A stretch of DNA of 64,000 nt from Bdellovibrionaceae bacterium UBA6502 (lineage in GTDB: Bacteria; Bdellovibrionota; Bdellovibrionia; Bdellovibrionales; UBA840). Positions 42,737 through 50,616 of this stretch are shown here, in pieces. The notes beneath the pieces were generated by a model. That model was not told the origin of the DNA, made no database searches, and was given only the letters and a program-made list of their open reading frames with translations. The stretch's first letter is position 1; each line of letters starts with the position of its first letter. Made by a program: the position numbers and the translations under genes. Where the stretch lies: the NCBI GenBank assembly GCA_002436415.1, contig DJMA01000050.1, positions 45,543 to 109,542 on the forward strand, given 5' to 3'.

Positions 42737-44035
42737 TTAAAGTTGGTCTTTAGCCACTTCTTCAATCTTCGCTTTTTCAATTACGAAATCCATCACTTGC
42801 TCTTCTAGGATTTGGAAATCAACTCGAGCTTTTGCGTCTTCGTTATTGTAGTAAGACATCAACTGCTCAGCAGGGATACCAATCTCTTGAGCTCTTGCGT
42901 TGATGAACTTTTGGAAAGCTTCAGGAGTAGTTTTGATGTCTTGAGCTTTCGCAATTTCACTGATCAAGTAACTAGACTTGATAATGAACTCACTAGATTT
43001 ATCAAAATCAGCATCATTTGTTGCTAAGTATTTAGTTACGTCTTCAGGGCTCATGCCTTGTTGAGACATACGCATTTGCGCATCCTGAACGATCAATTTC
43101 TTTTGCTCAACTTTCAAACCTTTAGGAACTTCGATTGGATTTAACTCAACCAACTTTTCCATCAAACGAGTTTTTAACTCGTCTTTCACTCTTTTTTCTT
43201 CGTGCTGAGAAAGAGTTTCTCTGATGCTATCTTTTAAAGCCTGAACGTTTTCGTGGTCACCAACATTTGCAGCGAACTCATCATTTACTTCTGGCAATTC
43301 AAATTCTTTGATTTCGTTTAATTTCACTTTGAAAACAACATCTTTTCCAGCGATATCAGAAGCGTGGTATTCTTCAGGGAACTTAAGAGTAAGTTCTTTT
43401 TCTTCACCCTTTTTCATTCCAACAACACCTTCTTCGAAACCGTCGATGAATTGTTTTGCTCCTAATTCTAGGTCATGGTTTTCACCTTTACCACCCTCAA
43501 GAGGCTCACCATCAATGAAACCCTCAAAGTCGATAACGGCAACATCACCATCTTTAGCGGCTCTATCTTCTTCAACAGGCTTTTGAACGCCTTTGTTTTT
43601 ACGAAGATTTTCAATTACATCACTAACGTTTTCGTCAGAGATTTCTACTTTTTCTTTTTTAACTTCAACGCCTTCGATGCTTTTAAGTTCAATTTCAGGC
43701 TTTACTTCAAAAGTAGCAGTGAAAGAGAAAGCTTGGCCTTCTTTTACAGGCTCGTGATCAAACTTAGGGTTCATCACAGGCTCTAAATTGTTATCGCGGA
43801 TGGCTTGCGCCCAAGCTGGACCAATTAAATACTCAAGAGCATCTTGGTCAACCTTGTCAGCAAACTTAGACTTAATCACCTGCATAGGTACTTTTCCTTT
43901 ACGGAAACCTGGCTGGTCATATTGACGTTGGATGGACTGATAAATTTGTCCATAAGTCTCGTTCACTCTTTCTACTGGGATCTCTACAGATAGTTTTCTC
44001 TCTAATCCAGATAGTTCTTCCACATTGATATTCAT
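42737..44035 (-). CDS. tig: Trigger factor (ribosome-associated chaperone)
   Basis: The 432-residue product has the N-terminal ribosome-binding domain with the signature GFRKGKVPMQVI (GFRxGKxP), a central FKBP-type domain (about 150-240: KDGDVAVIDFEGFIDGEPLEGGKGE), and a C-terminal helical chaperone domain. It binds nascent chains at the exit tunnel. The start is ATG 44035 because AAGGAG lies six bases upstream; a GTG at 44053 would place that ribosome binding site inside the gene. Usually tig sits directly before clpP-clpX; here 6 to 11 kb of other genes separate them. It is monocistronic with its own terminator. Confidence 0.95.
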   Translation of the reverse strand: MNINVEELSGLERKLSVEIPVERVNETYGQIYQSIQRQYDQPGFRKGKVPMQVIKSKFADKVDQDALEYLIGPAWAQAIRDNNLEPVMNPKFDHEPVKEGQAFSFTATFEVKPEIELKSIEGVEVKKEKVEISDENVSDVIENLRKNKGVQKPVEEDRAAKDGDVAVIDFEGFIDGEPLEGGKGENHDLELGAKQFIDGFEEGVVGMKKGEEKELTLKFPEEYHASDIAGKDVVFKVKLNEIKEFELPEVNDEFAANVGDHENVQALKDSIRETLSQHEEKRVKDELKTRLMEKLVELNPIEVPKGLKVEQKKLIVQDAQMRMSQQGMSPEDVTKYLATNDADFDKSSEFIIKSSYLISEIAKAQDIKTTPEAFQKFINARAQEIGIPAEQLMSYYNNEDAKARVDFQILEEQVMDFVIEKAKIEEVAKDQL

Positions 44036-44237
44036 CCGTGTCTCCTTCGTCACATTTAGGATGTTGGGGAATTTGGCATTTTTCTACGCGATGATGAGAT
44101 TCAAAAAACAGCAAACTGCTATTTTAGGAGCTAACAAAAAACCCGAAATTCTTGCTTAAAACGTTGGCCAAGGTATTTGAAAACGCAAAAAAAATCAAGT
44201 AATTTGGGGACTTAGACTGCAGCATCTTTGCGGCTTT

Positions 44238-45185
44238 TTGCATTACCTTTACAGAATTACAAAAACCGGTAGTGGATTATCCAAAAACATTCATTTGATT
44301 AGCTGCAATTTTTTTTGTTTTCCGTTAAATTTATTGGGAAAACCATTACTTAGCGGGGTTAGTATCTTTCAAGAGGAAATATTTTTTGTTACAGGCAAGG
44401 GTGGCGTTGGAAAATCCAGCGTCGCTGCGGCAATTGCTCATAAAATAGCCAAAACTTCCAATGATGTAAAATTGGTGGATTTGGACCAATATTTTCGCAA
44501 TATGTTTGAGCAAGACAAACAAATAGACTTTTCCGTTGAAGAGTGGACCGGGATGAAATGCTTATCTGAATATGTAGATCATCTGGTTAAATTACGTGGT
44601 TTGGGCAAATTGTTTTTTGACAACCCTGTAATGTCTAAGCTTTTAAATATTGCTCCAGGATTATTTGAATTGGCCATTTTAGGAAAGCTCAGCTCAAAGC
44701 AAAGAGAGCATGGACCTCCACTTAGTTATGATAAATTGATTTTAGACAGTTACGCTACTGGACATAGTTTATCCATGTTAAAAGCACCTTTTGTAATGGC
44801 GGAAAGTATCACCCGCGGACCAATGCATGTGCAAAGCCAGGGAATCATTTCTGTCTTACAGAGTGAGGCCTTTCAACCTGTGGTAGTGGTTACTCCAGAG
44901 TTAATGGCTGTAGAAGAAAGCATTGAGCTAGCCACAGAAATCGAAAGGCTATTAGGGAAGAAGTCCCTTTTTGTGATTAATCGAATTTACAAAGAATTTG
45001 CGGACCTTCCAGATTTAGAAAACCCTTGGGAGAAGTTTTTATACCAAAAGAAAAATGAACTAGATAAAGTTCGCGAACTTTTAGAGGCTAAATCCTACCA
45101 ATATTTAGAGTCCCCATTAGTAACGAATGCTGAGACTAGTCTTGATCTACTAGAGAAAATGGGGGCACAGTGGAAAATTTCGTAG
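44238..45185 (+). CDS. ArsA/Get3-like ATPase, first of a pair
   Basis: The deviant Walker A is VTGKGGVGKSS, which keeps the signature lysine (KGGVGK) used for cross-dimer ATP contact. Switch I (LVDLDQYF) is atypical for Get3. Switch II LILDSYATGHSLSML matches the family's DxAPTGHTLR pattern. Residues after about 250 are helical. The true start is uncertain: the open frame begins with TTG 44238, but no ribosome binding site fits it or the TTG at 44334 that would leave about 20 residues before the P-loop. The gene overlaps the next ATPase by 16 bases. Such paired, ArsA-annotated ATPases occur in actinobacteria and deltaproteobacteria; their role is not arsenite transport in known cases. Confidence 0.82.
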   Translation: MHYLYRITKTGSGLSKNIHLISCNFFCFPLNLLGKPLLSGVSIFQEEIFFVTGKGGVGKSSVAAAIAHKIAKTSNDVKLVDLDQYFRNMFEQDKQIDFSVEEWTGMKCLSEYVDHLVKLRGLGKLFFDNPVMSKLLNIAPGLFELAILGKLSSKQREHGPPLSYDKLILDSYATGHSLSMLKAPFVMAESITRGPMHVQSQGIISVLQSEAFQPVVVVTPELMAVEESIELATEIERLLGKKSLFVINRIYKEFADLPDLENPWEKFLYQKKNELDKVRELLEAKSYQYLESPLVTNAETSLDLLEKMGAQWKIS

Positions 45186-46246
45186 ACTCCTTACTAGAGA
45201 AAAAGGTTTTAATTTCTGCTGGGACGGGTGGGGTAGGAAAAACTAGCACCTCAGCTGCCTTGGGGATTTTAGCTGCTCAAAAAGGCTTGAATACTTTGGT
45301 TTTAACCATTGATCCAGCGAAACGATTAAAAACAGCTTTGGGCTTAGATAATTTAAATGATCACAATTCCATCGTAGAAGTGAAATTAGAAAGACCGATG
45401 AAAGGCAAGCTTTATGCCGGAGTGGTCAATGCAAAAGCCGTATTTGATGACTTTGTTACAGAAGCTAGTCCAGATGCGGAGTCGGCGAACCAGTTGCTTA
45501 ATAATTTATTGTATAAAAAATTAAGCATGGGATTGCAAGGTTCTCAGGAGTTTACTTCGTTGCAAATGTTTTATAAGGCTTATGAATCTAATGAGTATGA
45601 TTTGATAATTGTGGATACGCCTCCTGCTCAACATGCATTGGATTTTTTAGAAGCTCCGGAAAGACTGTCGAAACTTTTTGACGAAAAAATCTTAAAATGG
45701 TTTGTGTCTGAAAAAGAGGGTTCCTTTGGCTTTATAAAAAAAGCAATTCGAACCGGGACCAGAAAAGCCTTTTCTATTTTAGAAAAGTTAACCGGTGATC
45801 AATTTGTAGATGAAATTTTTGATTTCTTTGTTTCTATGAAATTCATTCGATCAGCACTGGTGACTCGTAATCAGCAAATTGCTCGCCTCTTACATAGCAA
45901 AGAAGTTGGTTTTTTACTGATTACTGCCTATGACGTTAAGAAGCTTAAGCATGCCATTGAATTTAATGGTAAGTTACAAGATTTAGGCTTTTCCTTAGCG
46001 GCAGTTTTAGTGAACCGATGTTTTCCAGCTGAAGATTCACTATACTTAAGTTCAGCGAAAAACGAAAAACAACAATACTACCATGAATTAAAAGACTATT
46101 ATAAGAAAGAGGAAGCGAGCATTGAAAAGATCAATGATGAGTTTCCACAAGGGATTCCTGTCTTTAAGTTAATGGAAGTGATCAGTAGCACAGATCCTTT
46201 AAAGACGGTAGAAGAGATGGCCCAACAGTTTCCTTGGAGAATTTAG
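45170..46246 (+). CDS. ArsA/Get3-like ATPase, second of a pair (signature lysine lost)
   Basis: A 358-residue relative of ArsA. The P-loop is SAGTGGVGKTS: Thr19 replaces the deviant lysine, while Lys24 remains for the phosphates. Switch I reads TIDPAKRLKTALGL and switch II VDTPPAQHALDFLEAPERL, both well conserved for the ArsA-like branch. The C-terminal part includes a helical segment (about 250-300). A heterodimer with the preceding ATPase is likely, in which only one partner supplies the trans lysine. It starts at a GTG inside the end of the previous gene and is followed by a TPR lipoprotein after three bases. Confidence 0.85.
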   Translation: MENFVDSLLEKKVLISAGTGGVGKTSTSAALGILAAQKGLNTLVLTIDPAKRLKTALGLDNLNDHNSIVEVKLERPMKGKLYAGVVNAKAVFDDFVTEASPDAESANQLLNNLLYKKLSMGLQGSQEFTSLQMFYKAYESNEYDLIIVDTPPAQHALDFLEAPERLSKLFDEKILKWFVSEKEGSFGFIKKAIRTGTRKAFSILEKLTGDQFVDEIFDFFVSMKFIRSALVTRNQQIARLLHSKEVGFLLITAYDVKKLKHAIEFNGKLQDLGFSLAAVLVNRCFPAEDSLYLSSAKNEKQQYYHELKDYYKKEEASIEKINDEFPQGIPVFKLMEVISSTDPLKTVEEMAQQFPWRI

Positions 46247-46249
46247 CGG

Positions 46250-47398
46250 ATGAAGATTCTTTTAGCTTTTTGTTTAGTATTAGCAGCTTGTGCAATTCAA
46301 TCAAGAAACGATAAAGCCCCTGCGAAAAAATCAGTAGCAAAAGTTAAAAAGTCGAAAATGCAAAAGTCTTTTGAAGAAATTAATGAGTTGTATCAAAACG
46401 GCTATTATCCTGAAAGCATTCAAAAAATCAAAGCCTTTCAAAAGAAGTATGCCGTTAGTAAGTACGAGGCAGAGCTACTTTTTTTACAAGGAAAAGCCTT
46501 ATTTGCTGACGGCGACATTGCAGGTGCTGAAAAAAGTTTTAGAGCTAGTCAGAGTATGTGGTCTAAGAGTTTACTGGGGCAGGCAAAAAGCCTTTACTTT
46601 TTATCGCAAGTCTACGAAAGACAAAATCTTGATGCAAAGGCCATTGCCAGTCTTTTGCAGTTATTGAAAATGCCAAAAGTATTAGACGAGCGCTTTTATC
46701 AACTGGATGTACCGGCCAAACTAGCTGCTGCTTACGCCAGAGAGGGAAATATTGCAGAAGCATCTCGTTACCATAGCCGAGTGGATGCTTATCTAAAAAA
46801 GTTTATACCGCTTGAGGAGAACCTTGAAAAAGAGTCTTATGGTTTAGTTAACCTAAGCCTTCACTCTATTGGCGAAAATTCATTAGTGAACAACAAAGCT
46901 AGAAACTTTCAAGAACAAGTTGAAGCCATTCGATATTCTCAAGAGTTTTTACTTCGCTCCATTGAAATGGGCGGGGAGCCTTGGGCAGCCAAATCCCTAT
47001 ATCGTTTCCAACTAGCTTACCGAGATTTACTAAATAGTGTTGTTGCTAGCTGGGCTGAGCTTTATCGCTGGAAAGACCAGGTGGCGGCGATAAAAATACA
47101 AAAGCAGAAATTAGCTCAGTTGGATCAAATCCATAAGCTTATCCTTGCTTTGGAAGAGCTTTTACTTCCTAGAGATGCAGTAAATAACGATGTTTATAAG
47201 GACTTTTTAGTGGCAAAAGATGCTATTAAAAAAGAGGTGGAAATTTATTTTCATGAACCAGAAGTGGGCCAAGGTTTAACGGATGCCGCCAAAAAGTTAG
47301 AGGGCATGCCTGTTCCAATGAAACTTAGTAGTCCCAAAGAAACAAAGAAAAAATATCAGAAGCAAATGCAAATCCCATTGGTCGATCCGAACCTTTGA
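46250..47398 (+). CDS. TPR-like outer-membrane or periplasmic lipoprotein
   Basis: The 382-residue product has a lipobox (LVLAAC, lipid cysteine at 14) followed by a Lys-rich linker and tetratricopeptide-like helix pairs from about residue 42 (INELYQNGYYPESIQKIKAFQKKY, AELLFLQGKALFADGDIAGAEKSF, ... AKSLYFLSQVYERQ, LAAAYAREGNIAEASRYH). The later part is also helical. TPR lipoproteins act as protein-binding scaffolds; the partner is unknown. Three bases separate it from the ATPase gene and seven from the ACT-domain gene, so it is within one operon. Confidence 0.82.
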   Translation: MKILLAFCLVLAACAIQSRNDKAPAKKSVAKVKKSKMQKSFEEINELYQNGYYPESIQKIKAFQKKYAVSKYEAELLFLQGKALFADGDIAGAEKSFRASQSMWSKSLLGQAKSLYFLSQVYERQNLDAKAIASLLQLLKMPKVLDERFYQLDVPAKLAAAYAREGNIAEASRYHSRVDAYLKKFIPLEENLEKESYGLVNLSLHSIGENSLVNNKARNFQEQVEAIRYSQEFLLRSIEMGGEPWAAKSLYRFQLAYRDLLNSVVASWAELYRWKDQVAAIKIQKQKLAQLDQIHKLILALEELLLPRDAVNNDVYKDFLVAKDAIKKEVEIYFHEPEVGQGLTDAAKKLEGMPVPMKLSSPKETKKKYQKQMQIPLVDPNL

Positions 47399-47404
47399 GT
47401 CTCT

Positions 47405-47779
47405 ATGAAATTGCAAAAAATTTCTGGTCTCTACTCAATTTTAAAACTGGCATCGGATGCAAAAATTCCTGAATGGGCTTTGCAGTCAGATTTTTTTTCA
47501 ATCAGTAAGAGCTCAGAAGAATTGTCTATAGTTTGCCAAGAGAAACTAGTTCCAAACAATATTAATGCAAATAAAAGTTGGTCTTTAATCAAAGTAATAG
47601 GACCACTGGATTTTTCGTTAACTGGAATTTTAAACTCAATTACCCAGCCGTTGGCAGAAGAAAAGATTAGCATATTTGCAATTTCTACTTTTGATACTGA
47701 CTACTTGTTGGTAAAACAAGACCGAAGCGAAAGAGCCGTAGCGTTATTAAAAGCAAGGGGCTTTGAGTTTGTTCAATAG
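47405..47779 (+). CDS. ACT-domain protein (ACT_7/CASTOR-like)
   Basis: A 124-residue protein of the ACT_7-type group: WSLIKVIGPLDFSLTGILNSITQPLAEEKISIFAISTFDTDYLLVK is the typical second ACT half with the DTDYxLV motif. ACT domains bind amino acids and regulate a partner; this one has no catalytic domain. It lies between the TPR lipoprotein and the EI24-like gene with short gaps, so it is co-transcribed. A ligand cannot be assigned. Confidence 0.85.
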   Translation: MKLQKISGLYSILKLASDAKIPEWALQSDFFSISKSSEELSIVCQEKLVPNNINANKSWSLIKVIGPLDFSLTGILNSITQPLAEEKISIFAISTFDTDYLLVKQDRSERAVALLKARGFEFVQ

Positions 47780-47793
47780 GTAGAGGAGAACTT

Positions 47794-48531
47794 ATGGGCG
47801 CTGTTGAAGCATATTTAAAAGGAATGGGTGTTTTTTTTAAAGGCTTTTCCTATTTTTGGGCTAATAAATCTCTAAGAAGATTAGCGATTATGCCTGTAAT
47901 TATAGTTATGATATTAATGGCCTTCGGAATCTATTCCTTGATCGGAATTTCACCAATCTTAGAACAAAGCATCAGTCGTTTCACAAGTTCATGGGTAAGC
48001 GAAGGCTACTTTTGGATCATCAAAACCTTTCTTTATATATCGTACTTTTTCGTGTCTCTAGGAGTTTTGTATATATTATCAATGATCGTCGCAATTCCCT
48101 TTAACTCTTTGATTGCGGAAAAAACCTTGGAGCTAGAAAAGGCCGATTACATTCAACCAAAGGGCATGGGGGATTGGATTAGTTTTAACTTTCAAATGCT
48201 TTTAACGGCTTTGATTAAAGCCTTTTTACTTTTATTAATTAGCATTCCAATGCTGATCTTTTCATTCATTCCTTTTTTAAGCTTGATCGCTGGTTTTTAT
48301 ACAGTTTTAGTGATTGCTTATGACTCTTGTGACTACGCTCTTGAGTTGAAGGGGAAGAAGTTAAAACAGAGGTGGCAATTTTTTAAAGATCATTTTTGGG
48401 CATTGGCAGGCTACACAACGATCTTGTCTGTGTTTTTTGCTATACCTTTTGTGAACATCTTTTTAATTCCAGTTTTTATTACTTCAGGTTCTCTTTTTGT
48501 TACTGAAGTTTTTTCTGAGAAAGAATTTTAA
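47794..48531 (+). CDS. EI24/CysZ-like integral membrane protein
   Basis: The 245-residue product starts with a conserved KGMGVFFKGFSYFWANKSLRRLAIMPVIIV and has about five hydrophobic segments (31-52, 77-104, 141-170, 200-217 and 222-238). The layout and the AIPFNSLIAEK block match the EI24 domain family, which includes the sulfate transporter CysZ, but close to nothing is known for many members. The ATG follows TAGAGGAGAACTT, a very strong ribosome binding site. It closes the ArsA-like operon. Whether it transports sulfate or another anion is undecided. Confidence 0.8.
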   Translation: MGAVEAYLKGMGVFFKGFSYFWANKSLRRLAIMPVIIVMILMAFGIYSLIGISPILEQSISRFTSSWVSEGYFWIIKTFLYISYFFVSLGVLYILSMIVAIPFNSLIAEKTLELEKADYIQPKGMGDWISFNFQMLLTALIKAFLLLLISIPMLIFSFIPFLSLIAGFYTVLVIAYDSCDYALELKGKKLKQRWQFFKDHFWALAGYTTILSVFFAIPFVNIFLIPVFITSGSLFVTEVFSEKEF

Positions 48532-48566
48532 AACAGAAGAAAGTAGCGTCGAAAAGTACTTTCTTC
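48531..48566 (-). terminator. Terminator between the EI24-like gene and the chemoreceptor gene
   Basis: A perfect 10-bp stem GAAGAAAGTA (48536-48545) with TACTTTCTTC (48557-48566) around an 11-base loop. On the minus strand it is followed by TGTTTTAAAA, so it best serves the minus-strand chemoreceptor gene; the plus side has no T-run. Confidence 0.65.
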
Positions 48567-48575
48567 GCAGTTCAT

Positions 48576-50099
48576 TTACGAAGCTGAACCTAAGATAATT
48601 TCATTTAAACTCTTAAGTTCATTTTTCATTGAGCTGGAATAGCCATTGAGAGACGTAGCTTTGCTATTTGTGTCTGAGGCAGCTTCTGTATTCATCATTG
48701 CTGACTCATTCAATTGCAGCATGGCAACATTTGCTTGTTGAATCCCTTGTTTTTGCTCGGTGGATGCTGAGAGTATCATATCCATCTCTTGCTCCATCTG
48801 GCTTACTTGCTGACCAATGGTATTGAAAACACTTTTAACTTGCTCAGATACATCAGCGCCATGAGCGCTAGACTCTTCTGTGTGTTTGATCAAAACTTCC
48901 ATTTCTTTAGAACTTTCGTTTAATAATTTATTAATTTCACTTGCGGCCGTTCCACTGGTTTTAGCAAGATTACCAATCTCTTCGGCTACTACAGCAAAAC
49001 CTTGTCCAAATTCACCGGCTCTAGCCGCTTCGATGCTCGCGTTGAAAGATAGAAGTTGTGTTTTAAAAACAATATCATGAATGATAGAAGTCTTTTCGGT
49101 GATGTTGGCAAGTATACTTCTCATATCTTTTAGTCGAATGGAGTTATTTATTATTTCATCCATTACATTTTCTAGTCCTTCAATGGTTTCCTGACCACGA
49201 TTGGTTTCGTTTTTGGCTGTACCAACCAATTCCTTGGTACGAGTGGAAACTTCTTCTGTTCTTTCTATCATCGCACTCATTTCAGACAATGAGGAAACAC
49301 TTTGCTGTGTGGCAGCTGATTGCTGTTGGTTTGCTGAGTTCATCTTTACAGAGGAATTCACTAGCTCTGAAGAGGCTTGCGAAAGGCTACCTGATACTTG
49401 CCCTAATGATTTTGTAATGAATAGGGAGGGTTTGATCACCAAAAGTTTAATTACCAAAAAAGCAATCAATGAGGAAATTAAAATACTAACTAGGATTAAA
49501 GAGAGTATTTTTGTAAAAATACTCTGAGAAATATTTCTCAAATAAACCAGGAAAGTTCCCGAACCCACAATCCATTTCCATTCAGGGTGCATTCTTATAA
49601 AAGACACTTTTTGTTCAATATGGTTTTTGTCCTTACCATATTGCCAATCGTATTTTATGTAGCCACTTCCTGACTTTTTTGCGACTTTTGCCATTTCGAC
49701 AAAAATCGGGAGTCCATTGGAGTCTTTGATGTGACTTACGTCTTGTCCTGAAAGCTCTTGCTTAATTGGATGCATTACCATTTTTGAATCTACATCACTG
49801 ATCCAGTAATAGTCTTTGAAATCTTCACCAAAGCGCATTTTAGACACTAAAAATTTAGCTCTTTCTTTAGCTTCTGTTTCTGACATTACACCTGTTTTTG
49901 CAAACTGGTAGTGTTGTTCGATAATTGCATAAGCATTTTCAACGGTATTCTTTACCGCTAAATTTATTTGTTTTTCTACACTAGTGTGGAGGGATTCATT
50001 GATTAAAACAGAGCCAAGCGCAAAACATATAACAAGTGGACCTACGAATGAAATCAGTACCTTTTTTTGTAAAGATAAGCTCTTTAAACTTTTGAACAT
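48576..50099 (-). CDS. Methyl-accepting chemotaxis protein with single Cache sensor
   Basis: The 507-residue receptor has a first membrane helix (about 14-34), a periplasmic sCache_2-type ligand domain (about 40-190: FGEDFKDYYWISDVDSKMVMHPIKQELSGQDV, then HPEWKWIVGSGTFLVYL), a second helix (196-220) and a cytoplasmic signalling part. The tip hairpin reads AARAGEFGQGFAVVAEEIGNLAKTSGTAA, the hallmark of the MCP signalling domain. HAMP features are weak. The ligand is probably a small organic acid, but that is inference from the Cache class. It is monocistronic on the minus strand. Confidence 0.93.
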   Translation of the reverse strand: MFKSLKSLSLQKKVLISFVGPLVICFALGSVLINESLHTSVEKQINLAVKNTVENAYAIIEQHYQFAKTGVMSETEAKERAKFLVSKMRFGEDFKDYYWISDVDSKMVMHPIKQELSGQDVSHIKDSNGLPIFVEMAKVAKKSGSGYIKYDWQYGKDKNHIEQKVSFIRMHPEWKWIVGSGTFLVYLRNISQSIFTKILSLILVSILISSLIAFLVIKLLVIKPSLFITKSLGQVSGSLSQASSELVNSSVKMNSANQQQSAATQQSVSSLSEMSAMIERTEEVSTRTKELVGTAKNETNRGQETIEGLENVMDEIINNSIRLKDMRSILANITEKTSIIHDIVFKTQLLSFNASIEAARAGEFGQGFAVVAEEIGNLAKTSGTAASEINKLLNESSKEMEVLIKHTEESSAHGADVSEQVKSVFNTIGQQVSQMEQEMDMILSASTEQKQGIQQANVAMLQLNESAMMNTEAASDTNSKATSLNGYSSSMKNELKSLNEIILGSAS

Positions 50100-50561
50100 T
50101 GCTTCTCCTAGCTAGAAGATAAATCGGTCTAAGTGAAACTAGTGTTTAAGGATAAACTCTGTGGGACGAAAAATCCCATCATTAGGCTGGCTTCTTTCTT
50201 CAGATACAAACTAAACTGTTTTTGACGTTTTGAATTGAGAATACAGCGCATTGTCTAGAAGCCGCTGTCTTAACTAAAGCTGAGTATAAGGCCGTATATC
50301 GTAATATATTGAGAAACTTAGATAAGATTTGGAAGATTACTTCAAGCTTGTGAAAAAAGTTAAAGTAGATTTTGCTGAGAAATTTTGTCCTACATTTATA
50401 AATTAGTAGTGGGGAATTCCTCGCTTTTTTTGTGAGGAAAAAATATTTTGATGATAAGTCCAGTCTGCTGATGGAATTCATTTTCGCTGGACTTAATGAA
50501 AAGACATTATGATCGGGGAGTTGGTAGTAGATTTATATTAAGATTTTTTATCTAATTTTTA
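50100..50561. other. Intergenic region with inverted repeats between lon and the chemoreceptor gene
   Basis: No credible gene is present; the only sizeable frame has no ribosome binding site and biased composition. Two inverted repeats stand out: TTCCTC (50417-50422) with GAGGAA (50434-50439), and AAGTCCAG (50456-50463) with CTGGACTT (50487-50494). They could be folded parts of an RNA or regulator sites for the chemoreceptor promoter. Confidence 0.35.
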
Positions 50562-50596
50562 GGTCAAAAAAAAGCCCCGCGTATAGCGGGGCTTTT
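50562..50596 (-). terminator. Terminator of the clpP-clpX-lon unit
   Basis: AAAAGCCCCGC (50570-50580) and GCGGGGCTTTT (50586-50596) form a perfect GC-rich stem with a five-base loop. On the minus strand a run of Ts follows. It lies about 20 bases beyond the lon stop codon. Confidence 0.92.
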
Positions 50597-50616
50597 GTAC
50601 TTATGATTTTTATAGC

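Noticed and set aside
43308..43786. Two overlapping plus-strand frames across trigger factor
   Set aside because: Both are antisense to tig, which is unmistakable, and neither has a start site with a ribosome binding site.
50200..50481. Minus-strand 93-codon frame in the lon-chemoreceptor gap
   Set aside because: No ribosome binding site, composition dominated by Lys/Phe/Leu/Ser, and inverted repeats cross it.
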